Assembly (NCBI RefSeq): GCF_900078335.1
Contig: NZ_FKBR01000011.1
Span: 334,894 to 398,893, forward strand
Direction: 5' to 3'
Origin: Bordetella trematum
GTDB taxonomy: Bacteria > Pseudomonadota > Gammaproteobacteria > Burkholderiales > Burkholderiaceae_B
Length of the DNA stretch: 64,000 bases
Position 1 is the first letter of the stretch. Each line of letters starts with the position of its first letter. The notes below the pieces were generated by a model. It was given only the letters and a program-made list of their open reading frames with translations, searched no databases and was not told the DNA's origin. Position numbers and translations under genes: made by a program. Positions 1 to 9,779 of this stretch are shown here, one piece after another.

Positions 1-17
1 GCCTTCGAGTACCGGCG

Positions 18-2042
18 ATGCAAATAGACCACGATAAAACCCAGCAATTGGCTGAGCGTTACGATGCCGAGATCCGCTTCCGACCGCTGGACAGAACCGC
101 CACTGCGGTGGTGTCTTTCCTGCTGGTGACGCTGTCGATCTTCCATTACTACACCGCCGGCTTCGGCCTGCTGCGAGAGTCGACCCATCGGGGCGTGCAC
201 CTGGCTTTCGTGCTGAGCCTGATTTTCCTGGTGTTCGGTTTCAGCAAGGCGCACTACCGCCGCGAACCGAAGTCCACCTGGCTCTCTCCGGGCGGCGTGC
301 CGCTGTACGACTGGCTCATTGCCATCGTGCTGGCCGTCAGCGTGCTGTACATCCCCTATATTTTCGACGACCTGGCCTACCGGGTCGGCGACCCCATGCC
401 GATGGACGTGGCCATGGGCACCATCCTCATCGTCGGCCTGCTGGAAGGCACGCGCCGGGCGATGGGCTGGCCGCTGCCGGTGATCGCGCTGGTATTCCTC
501 GCCTATGCGGCCTTCGGGCAGTACTTCCCGGGCCTGCTCAAGCACGCCGGCAGTTCGTGGTCGCAGATCGTCAACCACATGTACCTGACCAGCCAGGGCG
601 TCTACGGCGTGGCGGTGGGCGTGGTGGCGACCTATGTGTTCCACTTCGTGCTGTTCGGCGTGCTGGCCACCCGCATCGGCCTGGGCCAGTTGTTCCTGGA
701 CGTGGCCTCGAGCATCGCCGGACGCTATGCCGGCGGTCCGGCCAAGGTGTCGGTGTTCGGGTCGGCCATGTTCGGCATGCTGTCCGGCTCGTCGGTCGCC
801 AACGCCGTCACGGTGGGCTCGCTCACGATTCCGGCCATGATCCGTGTCGGCTACCCGAGGCACTTCGCGGCCGGCGTGGAGGCCGCCTCCAGCACCGGTG
901 GTCAGATCACCCCTCCCATCATGGGCGCGGCGGCCTTCCTGATGATCGAGTTCCTCGGCATCCCCTACCAGCAGATCGCCATTGCCGGCATCGCTCCGGC
1001 CCTGCTGTATTTCTTCGGCATGTTCATGCAGGTGCACTTCGAGGCCAAGCGCGAAGGCCTGCGCGGGCTGACCGAGGAGGAAATGCCCAAGCTCAAGGCC
1101 TCGTTCAAGAAACGCTGGCCCACGCTGATCCCGCTGGTGATGCTGATCGCCGTGCTGGCCAGCGGCCGCACGCCCTACCTGGCGGCCTTCGCCGGCATCA
1201 CGGGCTGCATCGTGGTGGGCCTGCTCAACCCCTTCCAGCGCCTGCATTGGCGCGATCTGTACGATGCCTTCGAAACTGGCGCCAAGTACGCCCTGGCAGT
1301 GGGCGCGGCAGCCGGCACCGTGGGCCTGGTGATCGGCGTGGTGACGCTGACCGGCGTCGGCTTCAAGATCTCGTACATCGTGATCTCGGCCGCCCAGTCG
1401 GTCGCCGGCAGCGTGAGCAGCCTGCTGCCCGACATGCTGGCCAACCCGCAGGCGCTGACCCTGGTCGCAGCGCTCATCATGACCGGCCTGGTGTGCGTGC
1501 TGATGGGCTGCGGCGTCCCCACCACCGCCAACTACCTGATCATGGTGGCCGTGGCCGCACCGACCCTGGTGCAGCTGGGCGTGGAGCCGATCGCGGCGCA
1601 CTTCTTCGTGTTCTATTTCGGCATCCTGGCCGACATCACGCCACCGGTGGCGCTGGCCGCCTATGCGGCTGCCGGCATGGCCGGCAGCGATCCGCTCAAG
1701 ACCAGCCTGACGGCCTTCCGGCTGGGCATCACCAAGCTGATCGTGCCGTTCGTGTTCGTCTTCTCGCCGGCGCTGCTGATTTCGGTGCAGGGCTTCACCT
1801 GGCAGGACTTCTGGGTGACGATGATCGGCTGCATGGTGGGCCTGGTGCTGCTGTCGGCCGCATTCTCGCGCTATTTCCTGACCAACATGCAGGGCTGGGA
1901 ACGCTGGCTGTTCCTGATCGGCGCGCTGCTGGCCATCGTGCCCGGGGCCACCAGCGGCCTGATCGGCCTGGCCATCTGCATTCCGGCCTTCATCCATCAG
2001 TGGCAGAAACGGGGCGGCCCCGTCGCGCCACGCGCGGCCTGA
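18..2042 (+). CDS. TRAP transporter permease, fused small and large subunits
   Basis: This inner-membrane protein of 674 aa is long enough to combine the DctQ-like (4 TM) and DctM-like (12 TM) parts of a TRAP transporter. Such fused permeases normally work with a TAXI-type periplasmic binding protein to import organic acids or related solutes using an ion gradient. Hydrophobic segments run through the whole chain. The DctM-type core is visible around residues 245-310, with a Gly/Ser-rich SGSSVANAV stretch followed by STGGQITPPIMGAAAF, and a second similar half around residues 480-560 (GCGVPTTANYL, ADITPPVALAAY). No binding-protein gene is visible; it probably lies upstream of the window. A strong terminator follows the stop codon. 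Substrate unknown. Confidence 0.9.
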   Translation: MQIDHDKTQQLAERYDAEIRFRPLDRTATAVVSFLLVTLSIFHYYTAGFGLLRESTHRGVHLAFVLSLIFLVFGFSKAHYRREPKSTWLSPGGVPLYDWLIAIVLAVSVLYIPYIFDDLAYRVGDPMPMDVAMGTILIVGLLEGTRRAMGWPLPVIALVFLAYAAFGQYFPGLLKHAGSSWSQIVNHMYLTSQGVYGVAVGVVATYVFHFVLFGVLATRIGLGQLFLDVASSIAGRYAGGPAKVSVFGSAMFGMLSGSSVANAVTVGSLTIPAMIRVGYPRHFAAGVEAASSTGGQITPPIMGAAAFLMIEFLGIPYQQIAIAGIAPALLYFFGMFMQVHFEAKREGLRGLTEEEMPKLKASFKKRWPTLIPLVMLIAVLASGRTPYLAAFAGITGCIVVGLLNPFQRLHWRDLYDAFETGAKYALAVGAAAGTVGLVIGVVTLTGVGFKISYIVISAAQSVAGSVSSLLPDMLANPQALTLVAALIMTGLVCVLMGCGVPTTANYLIMVAVAAPTLVQLGVEPIAAHFFVFYFGILADITPPVALAAYAAAGMAGSDPLKTSLTAFRLGITKLIVPFVFVFSPALLISVQGFTWQDFWVTMIGCMVGLVLLSAAFSRYFLTNMQGWERWLFLIGALLAIVPGATSGLIGLAICIPAFIHQWQKRGGPVAPRAA

Positions 2043-2062
2043 TCACCCGCGTTGCCGTATCC

Positions 2063-2090
2063 GCCCCCGCGCCCTGCGCGGGGGCTTTTT
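2063..2090 (+). terminator. Rho-independent terminator after TRAP permease
   Basis: A perfect 10-bp stem (GCCCCCGCGC, 2063-2072, with GCGCGGGGGC, 2076-2085) has a 3-nt loop and is followed directly by five T residues. It ends the TRAP transcript and isolates it from smg. Confidence 0.9.
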
Positions 2091-2212
2091 CTTGCCTAAG
2101 GCCCCACGATGTCCAAGGTTGCTCAAAGGCACTGTTCCGCGTACAGTAAAATCAGGTTTGCTGGGCTGCCGATTTACGGGCAGACTGGGCTCACTGGCAA
2201 CTATTGCGCCAT

Positions 2213-2671
2213 ATGTTCGATATCCTGGTTTATCTGTTCGAAAACTACTACACGCCGCAAGCCTGTCCCGCTGCCGATGTCCTGGCCAAGCGGCTTGCCG
2301 CTGCGGGATTCGAAAACGAAGACATCGACGATGCACTGGGTTGGTTGTACGGCCTGGCCGAAACCACCGAGCGCTGCGTCGAGCTTGCCCAATCCCCCGC
2401 CTCCGGGTTCCGCGCCTATACCGACGCCGAATACCAGCAACTGGGCACCGAATCCATCGGCTTCATCACCTTTCTCGAATCCGCCGGCGTGCTGCCTGCG
2501 CCGTTGCGCGAGATCGTGATCGATCGCGCCCTGGCCTCGCCCGAAGCGCCGGTATCGCTGTCCAAGATCAAGATCGTCGCCCTCATGGTGCTCTGGAGCC
2601 AGGAGGCCGAGATCGACAATCTGGTTCTCGAAGAACTGCTCGACGACGAAGAATCCCGCCGTCTGCACTGA
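2213..2671 (+). CDS. smg: Smg family protein (DUF494)
   Basis: A small acidic cytoplasmic protein of 152 aa starting MFDILVYLFENYY, which is characteristic of the Smg/DUF494 family. The family is widespread in proteobacteria, usually next to dprA and a topoisomerase gene, and its biochemical role is not established. I chose the ATG at 2213 rather than the TTG at 2204 because family members begin at this Met. A possible promoter lies upstream (TTGCTC at 2119-2124, 17-nt spacer, TACAGT at 2142-2147). dprA is not next to it here: a TRAP permease lies upstream and gluQ downstream, with topB 3.6 kb further on. Confidence 0.9.
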   Translation: MFDILVYLFENYYTPQACPAADVLAKRLAAAGFENEDIDDALGWLYGLAETTERCVELAQSPASGFRAYTDAEYQQLGTESIGFITFLESAGVLPAPLREIVIDRALASPEAPVSLSKIKIVALMVLWSQEAEIDNLVLEELLDDEESRRLH

Positions 2672-2677
2672 TCCCAA

Positions 2678-2713
2678 GCGGCCAACGGCCCCCGCGAGGC
2701 GGCCGTTGGCCGC
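2678..2713. repeat. 13-bp perfect inverted repeat between smg and gluQ
   Basis: GCGGCCAACGGCC (2678-2690) and its exact complement (2701-2713) flank a 10-nt loop. It starts 6 nt after the smg stop and ends 12 nt before the gluQ start. No T-tract follows, so it is not a standard terminator. It may protect the smg mRNA end or influence gluQ translation. Confidence 0.75.
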
Positions 2714-2725
2714 GCTCCGCCTCCC

Positions 2726-3598
2726 GTGAATTACATCGGTCGATTCGCTCCCAGCCCCAGCGGGCCGCTGCATGCCGGCTCGCTGGTGGCGGCATTGGCC
2801 AGCTGGCTGGATGCGCGCGCGCACGGCGGGCGCTGGCTGCTGCGCATCGAAGACGTGGACAAGCCGCGCGCCGTACCGGGCGCCGATCGCGTGATCATGC
2901 AGCAGCTCCAGTCACTGGGCTTGCACTGGGAAGGCGAGGTGCTGTGGCAGTCACAGCGCGATGCTGCCTATCTGCAGGCACTCCACACCCTGCAGGCCGC
3001 CGGCCTGGTCTACGGCTGCGGCTGCACCCGGCGTGAAATCACCGACTCGGCTCTGCGCGGGCCGGCCGGCCCGGACGGCGAGCGCCCCTATCCGGGCACT
3101 TGCCGCCATGGCCTGGCGCCGGGGCGCACGGCGCGCGCCTGGCGCTTGCGCGTGCCAGCCGGCATCGAAACCTTCGAAGATCGCTGGCTGGGCCCGCAAA
3201 GCCAGGATGTCGCCCAGGCGGTGGGGGATTTCGTGCTGCGCCGGGCCGATGGCCTGTGGGCCTATCAGCTGGCCGTGGTGGTCGATGACGCCGCCCAGGG
3301 CGTCACCGACATCGTACGCGGCGCCGATCTGCTGGGCTCGACCGCCCGGCAACATGTGCTGGCGCGCTGCCTGGGGCTGCCCCTGCCGCGCGTGATGCAC
3401 GTGCCGCTGGTCACAGACCCCCGTACGGGCCTGAAACTGTCCAAGCAGAACCATGCCCCACCCCTGGACACCCAGCGGCCGCTGGCGGCCTTGCAGGCCG
3501 CCTGGCGGGCATTGGGGTTTGCCGACCTGCCGCAGACGCAGGTCGACGCCTTCCTGACGGCCGCCACCGGGATATGGGCACGGGCCCATCCGCTATAG
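2726..3598 (+). CDS. gluQ: Glutamyl-Q tRNA(Asp) synthetase
   Basis: This 290-aa paralogue of the glutamyl-tRNA synthetase catalytic domain attaches glutamate to the queuosine base in the anticodon of tRNA(Asp). It has the class I start [14 protein letters not shown] (HIGH-like motif HAGS, residues 16-19) and a KMSKS-like KLSKQ near residue 240, but no anticodon-binding domain, as expected for GluQ. The Cys motif GCGCTRREI (around residues 95-103) agrees with the zinc-binding site of the family. The start is a GTG codon at 2726. Its last six bases (CTATAG) also hold the stop codon of the convergent gene on the other strand. Confidence 0.93.
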   Translation: MNYIGRFAPSPSGPLHAGSLVAALASWLDARAHGGRWLLRIEDVDKPRAVPGADRVIMQQLQSLGLHWEGEVLWQSQRDAAYLQALHTLQAAGLVYGCGCTRREITDSALRGPAGPDGERPYPGTCRHGLAPGRTARAWRLRVPAGIETFEDRWLGPQSQDVAQAVGDFVLRRADGLWAYQLAVVVDDAAQGVTDIVRGADLLGSTARQHVLARCLGLPLPRVMHVPLVTDPRTGLKLSKQNHAPPLDTQRPLAALQAAWRALGFADLPQTQVDAFLTAATGIWARAHPL

Positions 3599-6196
3599 CG
3601 GCTGGCGCTGCGCATCCAGCATGCGGGCCAGCAGGCCGGTGCCCTGACCATCCAGCCGGATTTCGCCGTAACGGGCGCGGGCGAAATGCTCCCCCTGGCC
3701 CTCCGGGAAGAAATAGGCATTGGTAATCAGGCGCACGCCGTCCTGGCGCACCCGGTAGCGCAGGGCCTGCTCGCCGGGAGCCAGCGGCGTCGGCTCGGCC
3801 TGCAGGCGCAGGGGGCGCGCCACGCCCTCGGCATCCTTGGCGAGCACCAGATAACCATCGAGCGCGGCGTCGCCGCGTTGCGAGTCGCGCTGCTCGGCCA
3901 CGAAATTGGCCGCACCGAACCGCAGGGCCATGTAGTCGCCCTGCATCAGCGAGCGCGGATCGACCGGCGCCAGCTCCAGGATCATCACCTCGCCTTGCGC
4001 CAGCACCTGCTCGCGCTGATAGATCGTGACGTTGCACACGCCCAGCACCAGCACCAGCCCGCCCAGCACCACCGCCATGCGCTGACGCACCACGGGCGCG
4101 GCCGGCGCGCGCGGCCCGGCCGGCTGGCCGGCCGTGTGCGTCAGGTGGGGCAGCAGCCACACCAGGATGCGCAGGGCGAACACCAGCGCCGCCGCCGTCA
4201 GCAACCAGAAGGCCTTCTGCAACAGCGGCACTTCCAGCTGGTAGTAATACTGCACCAGGTAGATCAGCCCGGCCGCAATGCCGAAGATGACCAGACGTGG
4301 CTTGTCCAGACCGAAGCCCAGCAGCAACCAGGCCAGGGCGAAGGCGATGCCGGGGCTGGGCAGCCAGAAGATCGCCAGGCCCAGCAATGCCAGCGGCGTG
4401 ACCCAGACCACGGCCGGCGTCAGCACGGCACGCCGGGGCCACAGCAGGCAGAACGCCACCACGGCCGGCAGGGCGGCGCCGGCCACGTGCAATACGGCGG
4501 TCAGGGAATGCAACCGCCAGAGCTGCGGCAACTGGGCCGCCTCCACGCCCCCGGCCAGCCACACCATGCCCTGGACCGAAAACAGAAACGCCCAGGCCAA
4601 CGGCTGCGCCACAGGCGCGCGCTGCGCCGGCAGGCGCCGTTCGGCAAAGAAAGCCAGCGCCGTCGCCCAGGCCCCCAGCACCGCCACCGGCAGCCACAGA
4701 AAGGTCGAGTCCAGGAGATCATGCATCAGCCACGAATCGAACATCTCGCGCTGGGCCGGCATCAGGAAGTACGAAGCCAGCCCGGTCAGCCCGAAGGCGA
4801 TCAGCCCGGCGCTCAGAAAGCGCAGCAACCAGTCGGGCGCGCCGACATAGACAACGGTCGCCATCAGCACCACGCAGGCACTCGCCGTCAGTACCGAGGT
4901 GTCGTTCAGAAAGCTGAACAGCATCAGCAGCTGGCCGGCAAACCCCATGGCTACGCCGCACTGGCGCCAGAAAGCCACGTCGCTGGCCCGCAACAGGATC
5001 ACACCGCCGGCGGCCACGAAAATCCCGGTCACCAGGGCCGAGGACTCGCTGCGCACGATGCCCGAGGCCACCAGAAAGACCAGCAAGAGAATCGTCGCCA
5101 GCCAGGCGCTCAAGCCCAGCAAGCCCTGCACATACCAGGGGGCGGCTGCCAGCGACTGCCCCGCCGGCAGCGGCTGCGCGTCGCCGGCCTGCCTCGGCGA
5201 GACGCTGGCCGACGCCTCCGGATGCGCCTCAGAGTGAGTGCTTGCTTCGCTGCCGGCATGTGCCATACGGTGCAACCAGCGTGCAGCCCAGACGGCTTCA
5301 GCCATCAGCAACGCCGCCAGGGGCAGGGCAGCCCAGGCCCCCGGCTCCAATTCGAGCAGCCACTGGCCCACCAGCCGCATCGAGACGCAGATCACCCCGG
5401 CGGCAAGCATGGCCAGGATGACGAGATCACGCCGGGCGCGCTGATAGAACAGCCCCATGCCCACAGTGACGGCGACCCAGGCCAGCAGCAGGGTCTGGTC
5501 CAGGCCGCCCGAGAACAGATCGCCGAAAGCCAGGGGCGTGATCAGGCACCCCAGCGCCATCAGCGCCAGCAGGCGGGGACCGGCCCGGGTCGCACCGTGG
5601 CCAATCCGCAACACCGCTTCCCAGACACCCAGCAGCACCAGATTGGCGAAAGCCATCACCAACGCCGGATACGCCATGCTGTAGCCTGTCATCCACCATG
5701 ATAGTAAGTGCTCACCCACCCACAGACCCAAGGCCAGGTTGAAGACCAGGCACCACAATATCCACAAGGGCTGGCTGGCGGCCATCAAGGCCCAGGGCAG
5801 CATCAGCACCGCCCACCAGGCGAACAGCTGCCAGGTATCGGCCCCTGTCTGATAGGTCTGGCCCAGCAGAGCCAGCAGCGCTCCCAGGAGCCCGCCGGCC
5901 AGCGTCAGGACGGCGCCGCTGGCCTGCAAACGCTGTGCCGGCGCGGCGCGCAGGCGCAATGCCAGCCAGATGCCGACCAGTACCGTGACGGCCAGCACCC
6001 CTTGGGCCAGGGCGAAACGAGAGGAAACCGCCAGGCCGGGCCAGTTGGCCGCCACCCAGCAGACCACCCCGCTGCCCAGCAGCAAAACGGCCAGCCAAAG
6101 GGTGGCGCGACCCAGAAAAAGCCGCCATGAGTGGAGTTCCGAACCCACCTGTCGAGTACTGCCGACTTGCATGTCGCGAATCTCCCCTCTTATCAT
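3593..6196 (-). CDS. Large membrane protein: DUF2157 + DUF4401 + GDYXXLXY domains
   Basis: An 867-aa protein with many transmembrane segments. The N-terminal third ([24 protein letters not shown] onward, very hydrophobic) resembles DUF2157. The middle (from about residue 350) resembles DUF4401. The C-terminal 170 residues begin with one TM helix followed by a periplasmic-type domain carrying GDYMALRF, the signature of GDYXXLXY proteins (here the last aromatic is Phe). These three units are often separate neighbouring genes, so this is a natural fusion. Function is unknown; a role in the envelope is only a guess. The start is ATG at 6196 or ATG at 6172. It is convergent with gluQ, the 3' ends overlapping by 6 nt. 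Confidence 0.8.
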   Translation of the reverse strand: MIRGEIRDMQVGSTRQVGSELHSWRLFLGRATLWLAVLLLGSGVVCWVAANWPGLAVSSRFALAQGVLAVTVLVGIWLALRLRAAPAQRLQASGAVLTLAGGLLGALLALLGQTYQTGADTWQLFAWWAVLMLPWALMAASQPLWILWCLVFNLALGLWVGEHLLSWWMTGYSMAYPALVMAFANLVLLGVWEAVLRIGHGATRAGPRLLALMALGCLITPLAFGDLFSGGLDQTLLLAWVAVTVGMGLFYQRARRDLVILAMLAAGVICVSMRLVGQWLLELEPGAWAALPLAALLMAEAVWAARWLHRMAHAGSEASTHSEAHPEASASVSPRQAGDAQPLPAGQSLAAAPWYVQGLLGLSAWLATILLLVFLVASGIVRSESSALVTGIFVAAGGVILLRASDVAFWRQCGVAMGFAGQLLMLFSFLNDTSVLTASACVVLMATVVYVGAPDWLLRFLSAGLIAFGLTGLASYFLMPAQREMFDSWLMHDLLDSTFLWLPVAVLGAWATALAFFAERRLPAQRAPVAQPLAWAFLFSVQGMVWLAGGVEAAQLPQLWRLHSLTAVLHVAGAALPAVVAFCLLWPRRAVLTPAVVWVTPLALLGLAIFWLPSPGIAFALAWLLLGFGLDKPRLVIFGIAAGLIYLVQYYYQLEVPLLQKAFWLLTAAALVFALRILVWLLPHLTHTAGQPAGPRAPAAPVVRQRMAVVLGGLVLVLGVCNVTIYQREQVLAQGEVMILELAPVDPRSLMQGDYMALRFGAANFVAEQRDSQRGDAALDGYLVLAKDAEGVARPLRLQAEPTPLAPGEQALRYRVRQDGVRLITNAYFFPEGQGEHFARARYGEIRLDGQGTGLLARMLDAQRQPL

Positions 6197-6236
6197 CCGC
6201 GCTAGTTAAGGGCGGGTCGACCGCCACTGGATACTC

Positions 6237-8885
6237 ATGAACAAAACGCTGATCATTGCCGAGAAGCCCTCGGTAGCCCTGGATATATCACGCGCCTTGG
6301 GAGGCTTTGCGCGCGAGGGCGACTATTTTGAAAGCGAACGTTACGTGCTGGCCTCCAGTATCGGACATTTGCTCAGCCTGGTAGCGCCGAACGATCCGGT
6401 CAAGGGCAAATGGAGCTTCACCCATCTGCCCGTGATCCCACCCGCCTTCGAACTCGGTCCGACCGACAAGAAATCAGCCGAGCGCCTGAAGCTGCTGGTG
6501 CGGCTGGCCAAACGCAAGGACGTCGATTCCATCATCAACGCCTGTGACGCGGGGCGCGAAGGCGAACTGATCTTCCGTTACATCATTCAGTACGCCGGGG
6601 TCAAAAAGCCCATCCAGCGTCTGTGGCTGCAGTCCATGACCCAGGCCGCCATCCGCGAAGCCTTCGGCAACCTGCGCGACGACAGCCTGCTCAAGCCCCT
6701 GGAGGCCGCGGCCCGCTCGCGCGCCGAAGCCGACTGGCTGGTGGGCATCAACGGCACGCGCGCCATGACGGCCTTCAACAGCAAGGACGGCGGCTTCTTC
6801 AAGACCCCGGTGGGGCGGGTGCAGACGCCGACGCTGGCCATCGTGGCCGAGCGCGAGAACCGCATCCGCGCCTTCGTGCCGCGCGACTACTGGGAAGTGC
6901 ACGCCACCTTCGTCGCCGCTGCCGGCCTGTACGAAGGACGCTGGATCGACCCGGAGTTCAAGAAAGACGAACGCGATCCCGAGAAGCGCGAGTCCCGCCT
7001 CTGGTCGCAGGCAGCCGCCCAGAGCGTGGTGGCTGCCTGCCGTGGCCAGAGCGGCAGCGTGACCGAGGAATCCAAGCCCTCGACCCAGCTCTCGCCGGCG
7101 CTCTACGACCTGACCTCGCTGCAACGCGAGGCCAACGGTCGCTTCGGCTTCTCAGCCAAGACGACCCTGGCGCTGGCGCAGACCCTGTACGAACGCCACA
7201 AGGCCCTGACCTACCCGCGTACCGACTCGCGCTATCTGCCCGAGGATTACATCAACACGGTGCGCCAGACGATGCGCGCGCTGGCCGAAGGCGGCTCCAA
7301 TGCCGTGGGCGGCCTGGCGCAGCACGCCGGCACCGTGGTCGGCAACGACTGGGTCAAGCCCAACCGCCGCATCTTCGACAACAAGAAGGTGTCCGATCAC
7401 TTTGCCATCATCCCGACGCTGCAGATCCCGCACGACCTGAGCGAAGCCGAAGGCAAGATCTACGACCTGGTGCTCAAGCGTTTCCTGGCGGTCTTCTTCC
7501 CGGCCGCCGAATACCGTGTCACCACGCGCCTGACCGAAGTGCAGGGCCACCGTTTCAAGACCGAGGGCAAGGTGCTGGTCGCAGCGGGCTGGCTGGCCGT
7601 CTACGGCAAAGCCGCGCAGGGCGAGGACGCCAACCTGGTGGCCGTGGCCGATGGCGAAACGGTGCGCACCGAAGACGTACGCGCCGAAGGCCTGACCACC
7701 AAGCCGCCCGCGCGCTACAACGAAGCGACCCTGCTGTCGGCCATGGAAGGCGCGGGCAAGCTGGTCGACGACGAAGAACTGCGTGAAGCCATGTCCGAAC
7801 GCGGTCTGGGCACGCCGGCGACCCGGGCTGCCATCATCGAAGGCCTGCTCAACGAGGCCTACCTGCGTCGCGAAGGCCGCGATCTGGTGCCCACCGCCAA
7901 GGCGCGCCAGTTGATGACGCTGCTCGCGGGGCTGAATGTCAGCGAACTGACCTCGCCCGAACTGACCGGCGGCTGGGAGCACAAGCTCAAACAGATCGAG
8001 CAGGGCGCGCTGGACCGCGACGCCTTCATGCGCGAGATCGCGCAGATGACCCAGGTGATCGTCAAACGGGCCAAGGAATACGAACGCGATACGGTGCCGG
8101 GCGACTACGCCACCCTGACCACGCCCTGCCCGAAGTGCGGCGCCGTGGTGAAGGAAAACTACCGCCGTTTTGCCTGCACGCAGTGCGACTTCTCCATCGG
8201 CAAGCACCCTGGCGGGCGCACCTTCGAACTGCCGGAAGTCGAGGATCTGCTCAGCAAGCGCGAAATCGGGCCGCTGCAGGGCTTCATCAGCAAGATGGGC
8301 CGCCCCTTTGCCGCCATCCTGCGCATCAGCGACGAGTTCAAACTCGAGTTCGACTTCGGCCAGAATGACGAAGAAGACAACGAGCCGGTGGACTTCAGCG
8401 GCCACACGCCGGTGGGCCCCTGCCCGAAGTGCAGTGCCCGGGTCTTCGAGCACGGCATGAGCTATGTCTGCGAAAAATCGGTGGGCCCGGCCAAGCAGTG
8501 CGACTTCCGTTCGGGCAAGGTGATCCTGCAACAGGAGATCTCGCGCGAGCAGATGAGCAAACTGCTCGAAGGCGGCCGCACGGATCTGCTCGACGGTTTT
8601 GTCTCCAGCCGCACCAACCGCAAGTTCAAGGCTTTCCTGGTACGGCAGCCGGACGGCAAGATCGGCTTCGAATTCGAGCCGCGGGGCGACAAACCGGCGC
8701 GCCCGGGGGCCAAGACGGCCGCCAAAACGGCGACCAAGACCGCCGCCAAGAAAGCGCCGGCCAAGACCGCGGCCAAGAAGGCCCCGGCCAAAACGGCCGC
8801 CAAAACGGCGACCAAGACTGCCGCCAAGAAGGCGCCAGCCAAAACGGCCGCCAAGAAGGCCGCAGCCAAGAAGACGGCCGCTTAA
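6237..8885 (+). CDS. topB: DNA topoisomerase III with Lys/Ala-rich tail
   Basis: A type IA topoisomerase of 882 aa that passes single strands through a transient break and helps to decatenate DNA. The TOPRIM domain has IAEKPSVA (residues 7-14) and CDAGREGELIF (around 102-112). The catalytic Tyr is Y326 in LTYPRTDSRYL. After the core are two Cys clusters, CPKCGAVVKENYRRFACTQC (around 631) and CPKCSARVFEHG with downstream Cys (around 730), which look like zinc-ribbon repeats. The last ~65 residues are almost only Lys, Ala, Thr and Pro in repeats of AAKKAPAKT type, like histone H1 tails. It lies in the position downstream of smg where many proteobacteria have a type IA topoisomerase. Confidence 0.95.
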   Translation: MNKTLIIAEKPSVALDISRALGGFAREGDYFESERYVLASSIGHLLSLVAPNDPVKGKWSFTHLPVIPPAFELGPTDKKSAERLKLLVRLAKRKDVDSIINACDAGREGELIFRYIIQYAGVKKPIQRLWLQSMTQAAIREAFGNLRDDSLLKPLEAAARSRAEADWLVGINGTRAMTAFNSKDGGFFKTPVGRVQTPTLAIVAERENRIRAFVPRDYWEVHATFVAAAGLYEGRWIDPEFKKDERDPEKRESRLWSQAAAQSVVAACRGQSGSVTEESKPSTQLSPALYDLTSLQREANGRFGFSAKTTLALAQTLYERHKALTYPRTDSRYLPEDYINTVRQTMRALAEGGSNAVGGLAQHAGTVVGNDWVKPNRRIFDNKKVSDHFAIIPTLQIPHDLSEAEGKIYDLVLKRFLAVFFPAAEYRVTTRLTEVQGHRFKTEGKVLVAAGWLAVYGKAAQGEDANLVAVADGETVRTEDVRAEGLTTKPPARYNEATLLSAMEGAGKLVDDEELREAMSERGLGTPATRAAIIEGLLNEAYLRREGRDLVPTAKARQLMTLLAGLNVSELTSPELTGGWEHKLKQIEQGALDRDAFMREIAQMTQVIVKRAKEYERDTVPGDYATLTTPCPKCGAVVKENYRRFACTQCDFSIGKHPGGRTFELPEVEDLLSKREIGPLQGFISKMGRPFAAILRISDEFKLEFDFGQNDEEDNEPVDFSGHTPVGPCPKCSARVFEHGMSYVCEKSVGPAKQCDFRSGKVILQQEISREQMSKLLEGGRTDLLDGFVSSRTNRKFKAFLVRQPDGKIGFEFEPRGDKPARPGAKTAAKTATKTAAKKAPAKTAAKKAPAKTAAKTATKTAAKKAPAKTAAKKAAAKKTAA
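8707..8883 (+). repeat. Degenerate tandem repeats encoding the TopB Lys/Ala tail
   Basis: The DNA is built from recurring units such as GCCGCCAAAACGGCGACCAA and GCCGCCAAGAAGGC(G/C)CCGGCC, several copies of which are identical or nearly so. Such runs are prone to length change by slippage, so tail length may vary between strains. Confidence 0.8.
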
Positions 8886-8898
8886 GCGGCCGGCAGCC

Positions 8899-9744
8899 TC
8901 AACCCTGGCTGCCTGGCGGCGTGGCGTGCAGATCGCGCGCCGCGCCGCCGCCAAACGGCACCAGCGCGCGTGGCGTGGGCGGCGTGGTGGATATCAGCCG
9001 CGCCGTCTCCTGCATCAACGGTATGAAACGCGAGAGCGCGCGCCTGACCGTCCATTTGCTCGCCGACACGGATAACTGCAGCCCCGCCACCACCCGTTTG
9101 CTGAGATCGTAGACGGGCACCGCCAGCGCCAGGTCCCCCCGGTAGTACTCCTCGTTGCAGTAGGCAAAGCCGCGTTCGCGCGATTCGCGCACCTGCTGCA
9201 TCAAGGCGTCCACGTCGGTCAGGGTATTGGGCGTGTAACGCACCCGTTCGCTGGCCAGCAGGGTTTCGTGCGCCTGCTCATCGCTCATGCCGGCCAGATA
9301 GACCCGCCCGGCCGACGAACAGTACATCGGAATGCGCCGCCCCACGGGCATATGCACCAGCAGACGCTGCGGGCTGGGAAAACGGCCGATGAAGATCATG
9401 TCCAGGCCGAGCGGCTCGGCCAGGTTGACGGTTTCCCCCGACTTGCGATTGAGATCGAGCAGAAAGGGATTGGCGCGATCCAGCAAGGGGTGCGACTCAA
9501 GGTAGCGACAGGCATTGTCCAGCGTGCGTGCCGAGAGCGAATACCGCTTGCTGGAAGGATCTTTGTCGAGCAACCCCAGCGCTTCCAGGGTATAGGCGAA
9601 GCGCTGTGCGGCGCTGCGTGAGATACCCGCGGCTGCCGCGATATCAGGCAGGCTCATGGAGGCCCGCTCAGCGTTAAAGGCGTCCAGCACGGCGATACCC
9701 GTGGCCAGCGATTGCACATACAGCGTGGAAGATTCCGGATTCAT
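8899..9744 (-). CDS. IclR family transcriptional regulator
   Basis: A 281-aa regulator with an N-terminal winged helix-turn-helix (LPDIAAAAGISRSAAQRFAYTLEALGLL, residues 33-60) and a C-terminal IclR ligand-binding domain (PMYCSSAGRVYLAG and FAYCNEEYYRGDLALAVPVYD are typical family blocks). It is divergent from the amine/amino-acid transport and oxidation cluster that starts at 10062, with 317 bp between them, so it is the probable regulator of that cluster and of itself. The C-terminal ~25 residues extend past the usual domain end. Convergent with topB, 13 nt apart; a 7-bp inverted repeat (8892-8898 and 8907-8913) covers the junction. Confidence 0.9.
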   Translation of the reverse strand: MNPESSTLYVQSLATGIAVLDAFNAERASMSLPDIAAAAGISRSAAQRFAYTLEALGLLDKDPSSKRYSLSARTLDNACRYLESHPLLDRANPFLLDLNRKSGETVNLAEPLGLDMIFIGRFPSPQRLLVHMPVGRRIPMYCSSAGRVYLAGMSDEQAHETLLASERVRYTPNTLTDVDALMQQVRESRERGFAYCNEEYYRGDLALAVPVYDLSKRVVAGLQLSVSASKWTVRRALSRFIPLMQETARLISTTPPTPRALVPFGGGAARDLHATPPGSQG

Positions 9745-9779
9745 GGATCAGGCGAGTCCGATTAATTTCTGTTCGATAT

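Noticed and set aside
557..2149. A 530-codon open frame on the plus strand inside the TRAP permease
   Set aside because: Arg/Gly/His-rich frame-shifted reading of the permease, which shows proper TM helices and motifs in its own frame.
8707..8883. Repeats at the end of topB as a CRISPR array or satellite
   Set aside because: The units are degenerate, in frame and encode a Lys/Ala-rich tail; there are no unique spacers.
7152..8954. A 600-codon open frame on the minus strand opposite topB
   Set aside because: Antisense to conserved TopB motifs; Gly/Leu/Arg/Phe-rich repeats come from the reverse of the Lys/Ala tail.
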